A DNA stretch of 64,000 nucleotides, taken from positions 1 to 64,000 of the forward strand of contig DAIUFE010000003.1 of the NCBI GenBank assembly GCA_036844765.1, given 5' to 3'. The DNA comes from Thermocaproicibacter sp036844765. GTDB lineage: Bacteria; Bacillota; Clostridia; Oscillospirales; Acutalibacteraceae. The notes beneath the pieces are model-generated. The model did not search any database, had not been told where the DNA came from, and was given only the letters and a program-made list of their open reading frames with translations. Shown here one piece after another: positions 8,799 through 18,217 of the stretch. The first letter of the stretch is position 1. Each line of letters begins with the position of its first letter. The translations under genes were made by a program, and so were the position numbers.

Positions 8799-11648
8799 AT
8801 GAAACGATTGACTGAAAAATTCGTTAAACTGAAAACCGCCGTCGGCGGGAACCGCGAGACCTACGGTTATGAGGATACGATCGGCGTGCCGAAGGAAGAG
8901 CAGGCCAATATCACGGGGCCGAGCCGCGCCAACGTCCGCATCCTGAGCGAGCTGGAATTCGCGCTGAAGCTGTCGCAGGCGGAGCGGGGCCGCTACGATC
9001 CGGAGCTGGAAGCGGCGCTGGACGGCCTGCTTTCCTGCATCGGGGAAGAAGGGGTCCTGACCGACCGGGCGTGCGGAAAGGCCGAGGAAATCCTGTCCCC
9101 CCTGGAACGGCCGGCGAAGGAATACAGCCTGATCCTCGCCGCGCACGCGCACATGGACATGAACTGGATGTGGGGATACCACGAGACGGTGGCGGTCGTC
9201 CTCGCCACCTTCCGCTCCATTCTCGGCATCATGGAGCAGTATCCGCAGTTCCGCTTCTCCCAGTCGCAGGCGAGCGTGTACCGGATCGTGGAGGAGCAGG
9301 ACCCGGAGCTGATGGAGCGCATCAAGCGGAGGATCGCGGAAGGGCGCTGGGAGGTCACCGCGACGTCGTGGGTGGAGACCGACCAGAACATGCCCAACAC
9401 GGAATCCTTGCTGCGGCAGATCCAGTACGCGCGGGAATACCTGGCCTCCGTATGGGGAGCCGAGCATTTCGACGTCGACTTTTCGCCGGATACGTTCGGG
9501 CACGGCGTCCATATGCCGGAGATCGACCGCTTCGGCGGGGTGAAATATCTGTATCATTGCCGCGGCCTGGGCGGCGAAACGGTGCTTTACCGCTACCGCG
9601 CGCCGTCCGGCCGCGAGCTGCTCGCCTACCGCGAGCCGTATTGGTACAACGGCTTTGTCACGCCGCGCATGGCGGCCGGGATCGTCGAGCTTTCCCGCCG
9701 GTGCGCGGGCCTGAAGACGGGGCTGATCGTGTACGGCGTCGGCGACCACGGCGGCGGGCCGACCCGGCGCGACGTGGAGCGCGCCCTGGAAATGATGTCC
9801 TGGAAGATCTACCCGAAGATCCGCTTCGGGACGTTCCGCGAGTTTTTCCTGGAGGCGGAGTCGGTCCGGGACCAACTTCCGGTCGTGGAGCACGAGCTGA
9901 ATTTCTTCGCGCCGGGCTGCTATACGACGCAGAGCCGGATCAAGCGCGGCAACAGGCGCCTGGAGGCGAAGCTGCGGGATACCGAGAGCCTGACCGCCCT
10001 GGCGGGGGAGGCCGCGGGCTTTTCCCCGGCGCCCGGGCCGCTCCGCCGCGCGTGGCAGAACGTCCTTTTCACGCATTTCCACGATATCCTGACGGGCTCC
10101 TGCGTGCAGGATTCGAGGGAATACGCGATGAGCCTGTATCAGACGGCCGCGGCCACGGCGGATACCCGGGCGCAGAACGCCATGCGCGCGATCGGGGAGC
10201 AGATCGACACCTCCTCCGTTCCCGCCGACGCCGATTCCTACCATACGCGGTCCGCAGGCGCCGGAGCGGGGTACGGCACCGAAGATTTCGCGGGCGTTCC
10301 GAGCCCCGAGCGCGGATCGGGAAAAACGCGCGTCTTCCATATTTTCAACACGCTCCCCGTGCGGCGCAGCGAAGTGGTCCCCCTGACGGTCTGGGACTGG
10401 CCGGGCGACCTGCGCTGCGTCCGGGTGGAGGACTGCCGGCATAACCCGGTGGAGACCCAGCTGCTGGACGCCTCTCAACAGCAATATTGGGACCACCGGT
10501 ATTTCCGCATCCTGGTCGACGTGACCGTCCCGGCTTTGGGATATACGACGCTGGTGCTCACGCAGGACACGCCGGAAAGCGATCCGACGTATTTCCGCGA
10601 CTTCGACCGGCTTTCCGATTTTTACGACGATCCCGTTCTGCAGAACGACAGAATCCGGGTCGCTTTTGACGCGGAAACGGGGCGCATCCGCTCCCTGCGC
10701 GGCGCGGCGGACGGCCGGGAGCTGCTGGCCGGCGGCGAGACGGCGGGGCTGTCCTATATCGAAACGGAGGCCGCGACGTCCAACGCCTGGAATATCGGGC
10801 GCAGCGTGAGGGAAATCCCGGTCGATCGGTGCGTGAAGCTTGAAAAGATCGCTTCCGGGCCGCTGCGGGAAAGCGTCCGGGCGACCTATCTCGTGGCGGG
10901 GTCCAGCGTTGAGGCGACCCACACGCTGGACCGGCACGCCGCGGCGCTCCGCACCGACCTGCGGATCGACTGGCGGGAAATCGGAAAAGAGACCGTGCCC
11001 GTGCTGACGTACCGGGTCCCGACGGCCTATGCGGCAGATTCTTACCTTTACGACGTCCCCGGCGGAGCGATCCGCAGGAAGCCGCTGAACAACGACGTGC
11101 CGGCGCTTCAGTACGGCCTGGCGGAGAGCGGTTCCGGAGAGGGCCTGATCGTGGTCAGCGACAGCAAATACGGCTTCCGGGGGACGGGGAAGGCGCTCAG
11201 CCTCACCCTGCTCAACAGCTCGACCGCCCCCGATCCCTATCCCGAGGTCGGGGTCCACACCGTCGCTGTTTGGACGGGCTTTGCCGCGGAAAACGAAAAA
11301 GCGGCCGAAGATATGGCGGACGCGCTCAATCATCCGCTGATCTACCAGTCGTCGTTCCCGCACGCCGGAAAGCTGCCGATGGAAAACGGCCTGCTCGCTT
11401 TCGATTCGGACCACGCCGTGCTCTCGGCCGTGCTCCGCGGCGGGGACGGCGGCCTGGCAGTCCGGTTTTACGAAGTGGGAGGCGCAAAAGGGAAAGTCTC
11501 GCTGAAATTCGGCAAACCGGTCGCCCGCGCCGAAGCGGTCGATCTGTTCGGGCAGCCGACCGGGTCGCGGGTCGCGGTGCGGGACTGCGCCGTGGAGTGC
11601 ACGGCGGAACCTTACTCCATCTGTGAGCTGAAAATCCGGTTCCGCTGA
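8799..11648 (+). CDS. Alpha-mannosidase, glycoside hydrolase family 38
   Basis: Zinc-dependent retaining alpha-mannosidase of 949 residues, close to usual family length. Zinc-site residues are visible in HAHMDMNWMW (His118, Asp120), and the nucleophile is Asp231 in SPDTFGHG. The later FHDILTGS supplies a further His. The middle and C-terminal beta-sandwich domains typical of GH38 follow. No signal peptide is present, so it acts in the cytoplasm. The start lies 26 bases after the GH39 stop with AGAAAGG upstream, so it belongs to the same operon. It removes alpha-linked mannose from the imported glycan; linkage preference is unknown. Confidence 0.9.
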   Translation: MKRLTEKFVKLKTAVGGNRETYGYEDTIGVPKEEQANITGPSRANVRILSELEFALKLSQAERGRYDPELEAALDGLLSCIGEEGVLTDRACGKAEEILSPLERPAKEYSLILAAHAHMDMNWMWGYHETVAVVLATFRSILGIMEQYPQFRFSQSQASVYRIVEEQDPELMERIKRRIAEGRWEVTATSWVETDQNMPNTESLLRQIQYAREYLASVWGAEHFDVDFSPDTFGHGVHMPEIDRFGGVKYLYHCRGLGGETVLYRYRAPSGRELLAYREPYWYNGFVTPRMAAGIVELSRRCAGLKTGLIVYGVGDHGGGPTRRDVERALEMMSWKIYPKIRFGTFREFFLEAESVRDQLPVVEHELNFFAPGCYTTQSRIKRGNRRLEAKLRDTESLTALAGEAAGFSPAPGPLRRAWQNVLFTHFHDILTGSCVQDSREYAMSLYQTAAATADTRAQNAMRAIGEQIDTSSVPADADSYHTRSAGAGAGYGTEDFAGVPSPERGSGKTRVFHIFNTLPVRRSEVVPLTVWDWPGDLRCVRVEDCRHNPVETQLLDASQQQYWDHRYFRILVDVTVPALGYTTLVLTQDTPESDPTYFRDFDRLSDFYDDPVLQNDRIRVAFDAETGRIRSLRGAADGRELLAGGETAGLSYIETEAATSNAWNIGRSVREIPVDRCVKLEKIASGPLRESVRATYLVAGSSVEATHTLDRHAAALRTDLRIDWREIGKETVPVLTYRVPTAYAADSYLYDVPGGAIRRKPLNNDVPALQYGLAESGSGEGLIVVSDSKYGFRGTGKALSLTLLNSSTAPDPYPEVGVHTVAVWTGFAAENEKAAEDMADALNHPLIYQSSFPHAGKLPMENGLLAFDSDHAVLSAVLRGGDGGLAVRFYEVGGAKGKVSLKFGKPVARAEAVDLFGQPTGSRVAVRDCAVECTAEPYSICELKIRFR

Positions 11649-11706
11649 AGCGGCCTTTGCCGTACGAACCTGCGAGGGGCGGGGGAGAAAGCGGCGCGGC
11701 AGAAGG

Positions 11707-11749
11707 AAAAGCCTTTGTCCCGGTCAAACGGCCGGGGCAAAGGCTTTTT
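11707..11749. terminator. Bidirectional terminator between convergent genes
   Basis: Seventeen-base arms (11707-11723 and 11732-11748) pair fully apart from one G-U pair. An A-run opens and a T-run closes the stem, so it can stop both the mannosidase transcript (+) and the glucuronate isomerase transcript (-). Confidence 0.9.
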
Positions 11750-11765
11750 GCCGGCTGCGAAGGGC

Positions 11766-13172
11766 TCAGACGGAGAAGCCGAAATAGCGCACCGCGTTGT
11801 AATAGGAGATGTCCTGCACCAGTTTTTTGAGGGCCGCCGGGTCGTCCGGATACTCGCCGTTCTCCACCCATCCGCCGATCAGGTTGCAGAGGATGCGGCG
11901 GAAATACTCGTGCCGGGGATAGGAGGTGAAGCTGCGGGAATCCGTGAGCATGCCGACGAAATTCCCCAGCAGCGAAAGGCTCGCGAGGCGGGTCATCTGG
12001 TCGACGATGCCGTCCCTGGTGTCGTTGAACCACCACGCCGCGCCGTGCTGGAGCTTTCCGGCGGCCCCGGTGCCCTGGAAGCAGCCGATCACGGAATCGA
12101 GGTAGAGGTTGTCGTTGGGGTTCAGGGAGTAGAGGATGGTCTTCGGCAGCCGGGATTCCCGGAACAGGGAGTCCAGGAACCGGGTCAGGCCCTTTTTCCC
12201 CGTCGGGGGGGCGATGCAGTCGAAGCCGGTGTCCGGCCCGAGCTTTTTGTACATGGCGGTGTTCACGTTCCGGTCCGCCCCGAAGTGCAGCTGCATCACC
12301 CAGCCGCGTTCGGCGTATTCCCCGGCGAGGAAGGAAAGCACCGCGTACCGGTACTCGTCGATCTTTTCCGGAGAAAGGGGCGCTTTCTCCAGAGCGGACC
12401 GCAGCACCGAGTCCACCTCCGCGCGCGGGGCCGGGGCGCAGACGACTTCGTCCAGCCCGTGGTCGGAGGCCCGGCAGCCCATGCTCTCAAAGAAATCCAG
12501 CCGTTTCTTCAGCGCCTCGCAGAGACCGGCGAACGTGCCGACCGCGACACCGGAGACTTCGCACAGCTTTCGGACGTAGGCGGGGAACGCGTCCGCCGCG
12601 GGGTTCAGGATTTTGTCGGGGCGCCAGGCGGGCAGGACCTTCACGGCGCAGGAAGGGTCCTCCCGGATCCGTTGGTGGGCGTCCAGGGGATCGACGGGAT
12701 CGTCCGTCGTGCAGATCAGCCGGACGTCGGACCGCTTCAGGATACCGCGCACGCTCAGCGCGTCCGTTTTGAGCTTTTCGTTGCAGAGGTTCCAGACCTC
12801 CTCGGCCGTGCCGCCGTTCAGGACGCCGGAGTAGCCGAAATAGGTCCTCAGCTCCAGGTGGGTCCAGTGGTACAGCGGGTTGCCGACGGCTTTGGGCAGG
12901 GCCTCCGCGTACGCCTGAAATTTTTCGCGGTCGGAGCCGTCGCCGGTGATGTATTTCTCCTCGACGCCGTTGGAGCGCATCAGCTTCCACTTGTAGTGGT
13001 CCCCGCCCAGCCAGAGCTGCGCGATGTTGTCGAACTTCCGGTTCCGGGCGATCTCGCCGGGGTCGATGTGGCAGTGGTAGTCCACGATCGGCAGGGGCTC
13101 CGCATAGCGGTGGAACAGCTCCTTCGCAGTTTCGCTGGAAAGCAGGAAGTCCCTGTCCATGAATTCCTTCAT
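11766..13172 (-). CDS. uxaC: Glucuronate (uronate) isomerase
   Basis: Converts D-glucuronate to D-fructuronate (and galacturonate to tagaturonate), the first step of hexuronate catabolism in the cytoplasm. It has 468 residues, matching the family. The amidohydrolase-like metal motif DYHCHIDPGEI sits near the N-terminus, followed by conserved GGDHYKWKLMRSNGV. The ATG at 13172 follows GGAGGA by 6 bases; a TTG six codons upstream is rejected for that reason. It points towards the glycosidase operon and shares its terminator. No uxaB/uxuA/kdg genes are in the window, so the rest of the pathway must be elsewhere. Confidence 0.95.
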   Translation of the reverse strand: MKEFMDRDFLLSSETAKELFHRYAEPLPIVDYHCHIDPGEIARNRKFDNIAQLWLGGDHYKWKLMRSNGVEEKYITGDGSDREKFQAYAEALPKAVGNPLYHWTHLELRTYFGYSGVLNGGTAEEVWNLCNEKLKTDALSVRGILKRSDVRLICTTDDPVDPLDAHQRIREDPSCAVKVLPAWRPDKILNPAADAFPAYVRKLCEVSGVAVGTFAGLCEALKKRLDFFESMGCRASDHGLDEVVCAPAPRAEVDSVLRSALEKAPLSPEKIDEYRYAVLSFLAGEYAERGWVMQLHFGADRNVNTAMYKKLGPDTGFDCIAPPTGKKGLTRFLDSLFRESRLPKTILYSLNPNDNLYLDSVIGCFQGTGAAGKLQHGAAWWFNDTRDGIVDQMTRLASLSLLGNFVGMLTDSRSFTSYPRHEYFRRILCNLIGGWVENGEYPDDPAALKKLVQDISYYNAVRYFGFSV

Positions 13173-13323
13173 CCCGATTCCTCCATCCAAAATCAGTCTG
13201 CGCCGTTTTGAAAGATGCGGCTTTCATCAGCAGTTTACCACCGATCCCGGGCGGAATCAACCGCCGCCGAAGGGCCCGCCCGGTCGAAAATCCGCGGAAA
13301 ACGTGCGGAGAAGAGGAAATCTA

Positions 13324-13332
13324 TGCTATAAT
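13324..13332 (+). promoter_or_regulatory. Extended -10 promoter of the ZIP transporter gene
   Basis: TGCTATAAT at 13324-13332 is a consensus extended -10, about 50 bases before the ATG. No convincing -35 was found. It lies in the gap between divergently transcribed uxaC and the ZIP gene. Confidence 0.6.
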
Positions 13333-13385
13333 AAAAAACGGAATTGCCGCCGCACGGGCGCGGCCTGCAAAGGAATGATGAGAAA

Positions 13386-14174
13386 ATGACCTCGCTGGAA
13401 AGCACCGCGGTCGGGCTTCTGATCCCGTTCGCGGGGACGACTCTCGGAGCCGCCTGTATCTTTTTCATGAGAAGATCGATCAACCAGAAGCTGCAGAACG
13501 CGCTTTCCGGGTTCGCCGCGGGCGTGATGGTGGCGGCGTCGGTCTGGTCGCTGCTCATCCCGGCCATGAATATGTCGGGGAAAATGGGGAAGCTCGCGTT
13601 CGTCCCCGCCGTCGTCGGCTTCGGTTTCGGAATCGTGTTTCTGCTCGTGCTCGACATGCTGATCCCCCACCTGCACCTCCATGCCGACAAGCCGGAGGGC
13701 CCGCGGGCGTCCTGGAAAAAGACCACCATGCTGGTGCTGGCGGTCACGATCCACAACATCCCGGAAGGGATGGCGGTGGGCGCCGTGTTCGCCGGCATGC
13801 TGGCGGACAGCGAGACCATCCCCCTGGCCGCCGCGTTCTCCCTCTCGATCGGCATCGCCATCCAGAACTTCCCGGAGGGCGCCATCATCTCGATGCCGCT
13901 GTACGGCGCGGGCGAGAGACGGGGCAGAGCCTTTCTGAACGGGACGCTTTCCGGCGTTGTCGAGCCGATCGGCGCGGTGCTGACGATTCTGCTGTCGCGG
14001 TACTTGGTGCCCATCCTGCCGTATCTGCTCGCGTTTGCGGCGGGCGCCATGATCTATGTGGTGGTGGAGGAAATGATCCCGGAGGCTTCGGCGGGGGAGC
14101 ACTCCAACTGGGGGACGATCGGGTTTGCGTTCGGCTTTGCGCTGATGATGGTGCTGGACGTGGCGCTGGGCTGA
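13386..14174 (+). CDS. ZIP family divalent metal transporter
   Basis: Membrane protein of 262 residues with about eight hydrophobic helices, probably importing zinc or a related divalent metal. The metal-path motifs are in the fourth and fifth helices: HNIPEGMAVG and QNFPEGAII (the usual second His replaced by Gln). A short His-rich segment (HLHLH) lies between helices three and four. ATG 13386 gives family length; the open frame extends 14 codons further without a better ribosome-binding site. It appears monocistronic, with the helicase gene 103 bases downstream. Confidence 0.88.
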   Translation: MTSLESTAVGLLIPFAGTTLGAACIFFMRRSINQKLQNALSGFAAGVMVAASVWSLLIPAMNMSGKMGKLAFVPAVVGFGFGIVFLLVLDMLIPHLHLHADKPEGPRASWKKTTMLVLAVTIHNIPEGMAVGAVFAGMLADSETIPLAAAFSLSIGIAIQNFPEGAIISMPLYGAGERRGRAFLNGTLSGVVEPIGAVLTILLSRYLVPILPYLLAFAAGAMIYVVVEEMIPEASAGEHSNWGTIGFAFGFALMMVLDVALG

Positions 14175-14277
14175 CGGCCGGCCCGCGGGGAGAGCAGCCC
14201 TCCGCGGCGGGGCGGGCGCCGGAAAGGGCCGGCCCCGGTGGAACGACCGGAAATTTGAATGGGACGGTGGATTTTTG

Positions 14278-16635
14278 ATGTCGGAATGGACGCGCGAACG
14301 TTTTCTCGAACTGCGGAAAAGGGTCCTGGAGAAGGAGTTCTCCCGGATGAACGACCGGCAGCGGGAGGCCGTTTTCACAGTGAACGGCCCCCTGCTGGTT
14401 CTGGCGGGGGCCGGCAGCGGCAAAACCACGGTGCTGGTCAACCGCATCGCGAACCTCGTGCGCCACGGCGACGCCTACCGCGCGGGGCTGAGCGGACCCC
14501 TTCCGCCCGGCGAAGTGCTGGACGCCGTCGCGGGGGGGGCGCCCGTCCCGGCGGAGGCTGCGGGCGCGTTCGCCGAGGACCCGTGCCCGCCGTGGCGGGT
14601 CCTCGCCATCACGTTCACCAACAAGGCCGCCGACGAGATGAAGGGGCGCCTCTCCGCCCTGCTCGGCCCGGCGGGGGAGGAGGTCTGGGCCTCCACCTTC
14701 CACGCGGCCTGCGCGCGGATGCTGCGGCGCGACGCCGACCGGCTCGGCTTCACGAGCCATTTCACCATCTACGACACCGACGATTCCCGCCGCGTGATGA
14801 AGGGCTGCCAGAAGGAGCTCGGCATCGACGACGGAAAGCTCTCCCATAAAGCCGCGCTGGCCGAGATCTCCCGCGCGAAGGACGGCATGGTCGGCCCGGA
14901 CGAGTATTACCGGGCGGCGGGCACCGACGAGCGCGCCGCGAAGATCGGGAAGCTGTACCAGCGGTACCAGGCCCGCCTGAAAGAAGCCGACGCCATGGAC
15001 TTCGACGACCTGATCTTCAACACCATCGTGCTGTTCCAGAAGAATCCGGACGTCCTGGACCGCTACCGGAACCGCTTCCGCTACATCCTCGTCGACGAGT
15101 ACCAGGACACCAGCCGCGCCCAGTGCCTCTTCATCCGCCTGCTGGCCGAAAAGAGCGGCAACCTCTGCGTCGTCGGCGACGACGACCAGAGCATCTACCA
15201 GTTCCGCGGCGCGACGATCGAGAACATCCTCAGCTTCGAGAAGAGCTTCCCCGGCGCGAAGGTCGTCCGCCTGGAGCAGAACTACCGCTCCACCCAAAAC
15301 ATCCTCGACGCGGCCAACGCCGTGATTGCCCACAACGAGAACCGGAAGGGCAAGACCCTGTGGACGAAAAACCCGGCCGGGGAAAAGCTGCGGTGGCACG
15401 TGGCCGCCGACGAGCAGGACGAGGCCGGGTGGATTGCCAGAAAAATCCTGGAGGAGACGGCGGCGGGCCGCCGGTTTTCCGACTTCGCGGTGCTGTACCG
15501 CATGAATTCCCAGTCCCAGGCGGTCGAGCGCGTGTTCACGAAATCCGGCATCCCGCACCGCGTGCTCGGCGGCCTGCGGTTCTTCGACCGCAAGGAGATT
15601 CGGGACATGATCGCCTACCTCAACGTGATCGGCAACCCGAACGACGAGGTCCGGCTCCTGCGCATCATCAACACGCCGAGGCGCGCGATCGGGGAAAAGA
15701 CGGTCGCGCAGGCGCAGCAGATCGCCTCCGGCGTGGGGGAGCCCCTGTTTTACGTCCTGCGCCATGCGGAGGAGTTCGCCCCGCTGCGGCGCTCGGCCGC
15801 AAAGCTGACGGAGTTTGCCGCGATGATCGAGGGCCTTTCCGCCCTCGCCGCCGACGGGAAGACGGAGCTGGCCGAGCTTTACCGCGCCCTGCTCGACAAA
15901 ACGGGCTATAAAACGGCGCTGGCGGCTTCCGGCGAAGACGACGCCCAGGACCGCATCGACAACGTGAACGAACTCGCCTCCGACCTCGCGCGCTACGACG
16001 AGGAGAATCCCGAAGGCGGGCTGACCGGGTTCCTGGAAGAGGTGGCCCTGCTGACCGACATCGACAATTACGACAACTCCTCCGACAGCGTGGTGCTGAT
16101 GACCATCCATTCGGCCAAGGGGCTGGAGTTCCCCGTCGTGTTTCTCCCCGGCATGGAGGAGGGCGTCTTCCCGGGGATGCAGGTCCTGTTCAACCCGGGG
16201 CAGGTGGAGGAGGAGCGCCGCCTGGCCTACGTGGCCATCACCCGCGCGAAGCGGGAGCTCTACCTCCTCAGCGCGGAGAGCCGGATGCTGTTCGGCAGCA
16301 GCCAGCGCAACGCCCCCTCCCGCTTCCTGAAGGAGATCCCCCCGGAGCTGCTGGAGATCACCCGCCCGCACGCGGAGGCGCCCTTTTTCCGTTCCGCCGG
16401 CGCGGCCCGGGCTCCCCGGCCGGCAGCCGCGGGGCCGGCGCGCGCCTTCCGCCCGGCCCCGGCGCCGTCGGGCGTCCGCTTCCGGCCGGGGGACAGCGTG
16501 TCCCACAGGACCTTCGGCGGCGGGACGGTGCTTTCCGCCACGCCGCTGGGGAACGACACGCTGCTGGAGATCGCGTTTGAAAAGGCCGGCAGGAAAAAGC
16601 TGATGGCGAATTTCGCCCCGCTTCAAAAACGGTAA
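14278..16635 (+). CDS. pcrA: ATP-dependent DNA helicase PcrA/UvrD
   Basis: Superfamily 1A 3'-5' helicase of 785 residues acting in repair and replication-fork maintenance. Motif I GAGSGKT is at residues 44-50, Ia ITFTNKAADEMK follows, motif II VDEYQD is at 272-277, then GDDDQSIYQFRG, LEQNYRST, TIHSAKGLEFPVVFLPGMEEG and AYVAITRAKREL. The C-terminus ends in a small beta domain (FRPGDSVSHRTFGGGTV), as in PcrA, which contacts RNA polymerase. A stretch of about 40 residues between motifs I and Ia (near 62-105) is longer than in Bacillus. ATG 14278 follows GGTGGA. Confidence 0.95.
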   Translation: MSEWTRERFLELRKRVLEKEFSRMNDRQREAVFTVNGPLLVLAGAGSGKTTVLVNRIANLVRHGDAYRAGLSGPLPPGEVLDAVAGGAPVPAEAAGAFAEDPCPPWRVLAITFTNKAADEMKGRLSALLGPAGEEVWASTFHAACARMLRRDADRLGFTSHFTIYDTDDSRRVMKGCQKELGIDDGKLSHKAALAEISRAKDGMVGPDEYYRAAGTDERAAKIGKLYQRYQARLKEADAMDFDDLIFNTIVLFQKNPDVLDRYRNRFRYILVDEYQDTSRAQCLFIRLLAEKSGNLCVVGDDDQSIYQFRGATIENILSFEKSFPGAKVVRLEQNYRSTQNILDAANAVIAHNENRKGKTLWTKNPAGEKLRWHVAADEQDEAGWIARKILEETAAGRRFSDFAVLYRMNSQSQAVERVFTKSGIPHRVLGGLRFFDRKEIRDMIAYLNVIGNPNDEVRLLRIINTPRRAIGEKTVAQAQQIASGVGEPLFYVLRHAEEFAPLRRSAAKLTEFAAMIEGLSALAADGKTELAELYRALLDKTGYKTALAASGEDDAQDRIDNVNELASDLARYDEENPEGGLTGFLEEVALLTDIDNYDNSSDSVVLMTIHSAKGLEFPVVFLPGMEEGVFPGMQVLFNPGQVEEERRLAYVAITRAKRELYLLSAESRMLFGSSQRNAPSRFLKEIPPELLEITRPHAEAPFFRSAGAARAPRPAAAGPARAFRPAPAPSGVRFRPGDSVSHRTFGGGTVLSATPLGNDTLLEIAFEKAGRKKLMANFAPLQKR

Positions 16636-16642
16636 AACAAAG

Positions 16643-16667
16643 CCCCGCCCGGTCGGACCGGACGGGG
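16643..16667 (-). terminator. Terminator between convergent genes
   Basis: A 10-pair stem with one mismatch (16643-16652 / 16658-16667) and a 5-base loop. On the minus strand it is followed by a T-rich tract (GCTTTGTTTT), so it chiefly ends the gene at 16676-17515. It also lies directly after the helicase stop. Confidence 0.8.
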
Positions 16668-16675
16668 TTCGCGGA

Positions 16676-17515
16676 TTATTCCTGAGCCGCGGCGCTGTTG
16701 TTGCTGGCGCTGGGGTTGGAACCGCCGGTATCTCCGACTTTCGGCGGGAAGAAATCGTTCGTCGGGAAGTCGATGCGGCGGAACATTTCGCGCGGGCTGT
16801 CGGAAGTGGGGGCGCATTCCTTTTCCGGAACGCTGAAATCGTAGGTGGGCACCAGAATCGGCACGGTGCGGACCAGCTGCACGATGGTGAACAGGCCGAT
16901 GGTCGCGTAGACCGAATGGGTGCATCCGTAATCGAATTCCGTGCCGTAGAGCGAGCAGATGCTGTCCGGGATCCGGTTGCAGATGTCGCAGCCCTGCGGC
17001 GGGCGGTCGCAGATCTTGGCGGAAAGGCCGATGGGCTCCGAAACCTGGCACGTGGCTTTCGGCAGGACCTTGCCGGTCGATATCTCGACGTCCGGGTCTT
17101 CCCCGCGGCCGGAGACGAACATCTTCACGTTGCCTTCGCTGCCGAAAAGAATGACCCGTTTGTTGGCCGTGCAGACGCCGTGCACGATGGTCGGGCACGC
17201 CGACTGCGGGCTGAACACATCCAGACACACATCGAAGAAGAAGTTGAGGTCGACCGAGTAGAACCCCTGGTTGAAGGGGACCGGCTCCAGATGCAGGAAC
17301 ACCTTGATCACCGTGGCGTTCCGGATGCGCACGCTGGCCGCCTGTTCGATAAGGTCGTGTTTGTCGGGGGTAAAATAGACCCTGCGGTCTTCCAGATATT
17401 CCTTGGAACTGCACGAATCGTACACGCGCATGGCGTTGATGCAGACGGCTTCTTTGATGCTTCCCGGATTTTCGTCGGGCGCCAAGCCGCCGGCCGGCAC
17501 ATTGGTTTTATCCAT
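16676..17515 (-). CDS. Conserved Cys-rich protein of unknown function
   Basis: Protein of 279 residues with 12 cysteines (25, 35, 97, 107, 115, 156, 169, 176, 179, 187, 198, 234). It has no signal peptide; one hydrophobic stretch (about 203-222) is probably buried beta structure. The N-terminal segment RVYDSCSSKEYLEDRRVYF looks like a family signature. The C-terminal tail is Asn/Ser/Ala-rich and disordered. AGGAGG lies 8 bases before the ATG. A CATAAAAT about 45 bases upstream on the minus strand resembles a late sporulation sigma-factor -10, so a spore-coat or spore-associated role is possible, but that rests on weak evidence. I do not recognise a function. Confidence 0.75.
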   Translation of the reverse strand: MDKTNVPAGGLAPDENPGSIKEAVCINAMRVYDSCSSKEYLEDRRVYFTPDKHDLIEQAASVRIRNATVIKVFLHLEPVPFNQGFYSVDLNFFFDVCLDVFSPQSACPTIVHGVCTANKRVILFGSEGNVKMFVSGRGEDPDVEISTGKVLPKATCQVSEPIGLSAKICDRPPQGCDICNRIPDSICSLYGTEFDYGCTHSVYATIGLFTIVQLVRTVPILVPTYDFSVPEKECAPTSDSPREMFRRIDFPTNDFFPPKVGDTGGSNPSASNNSAAAQE

Positions 17516-17652
17516 AAAATCATCCTCCTAACACGTTCAGCTGAACTTGTTCCCACTACCATTTTATGGGGACCGTTTCATTGTGTTACAGAATTCCCTT
17601 ATGAATAAAATTATTTTCGGGCGGCCGTCGCGGGCGTTTCCGGCGCTTATCG

Positions 17653-18162
17653 TCAGCGCCTGCGCACGGGCAGGATCCGCCCGCAGGCGATCTTTGCGCC
17701 GGAGTTGCCCGCCGGCTGCGTCGTGAAGTCGTCCGGCTGCGCATGGATGATCGCGACCCGGCCGGCGACGTCCTCGACCGTGAAACGCTCGGTGTAAAAC
17801 GTCTGGAACGCGTAGCCGCGGCTGCCGAAGAGCGGCGGCAGGTCGCCCGCGTGCGCGGGGTGCGGGCAGCCTTCCGGGTTCCAGTGCGCGCCGGCGTTTG
17901 CGAACGGGTCCTCGGCGTTCCCGGTGCAGGAAGAGCCCTCGTGGATATGGAAGCCGAAAATGTTCACCGCGCAGGGGCCCGTGCCGCGGGGCAGGCCGCG
18001 GACCTCGGCGGCCAGCAACACGCCGCCGCCGGCGCGGTACAGCGAAAGCGTCCCGCGGATCTCCGGATACGCCGCGCTGCCTTTCAGGACGGCCAGCGCG
18101 TCCGGGGAACGGCGGAGCAGCCCCGCCAGGCGGTTCAGGCCGAATGGGGGCGTTGTGATCAC
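17653..18162 (-). CDS. sodC: Cu/Zn superoxide dismutase family protein
   Basis: Would convert superoxide to oxygen and hydrogen peroxide. The copper/zinc ligands are present in order: FHIHEG, GAHWNPEG, the PAHAGDLPPL loop and AIIHAQPDDF, plus the Arg-equivalent C-terminal region NSGAKIACG and two cysteines for the structural disulfide. No signal peptide or lipobox is seen, although most bacterial SodC proteins are exported. The GTG at 18162 is preferred because AGGAGG ends 8 bases before it; the GTG three codons earlier overlaps that site. It may be one unit with the TM2 gene upstream. Confidence 0.88.
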   Translation of the reverse strand: MITTPPFGLNRLAGLLRRSPDALAVLKGSAAYPEIRGTLSLYRAGGGVLLAAEVRGLPRGTGPCAVNIFGFHIHEGSSCTGNAEDPFANAGAHWNPEGCPHPAHAGDLPPLFGSRGYAFQTFYTERFTVEDVAGRVAIIHAQPDDFTTQPAGNSGAKIACGRILPVRRR

Positions 18163-18217
18163 AGCGACCACCTCCTGAACCCATCTTATGCGCGGGGAGA
18201 AAAAATGTTTGCGGAAA

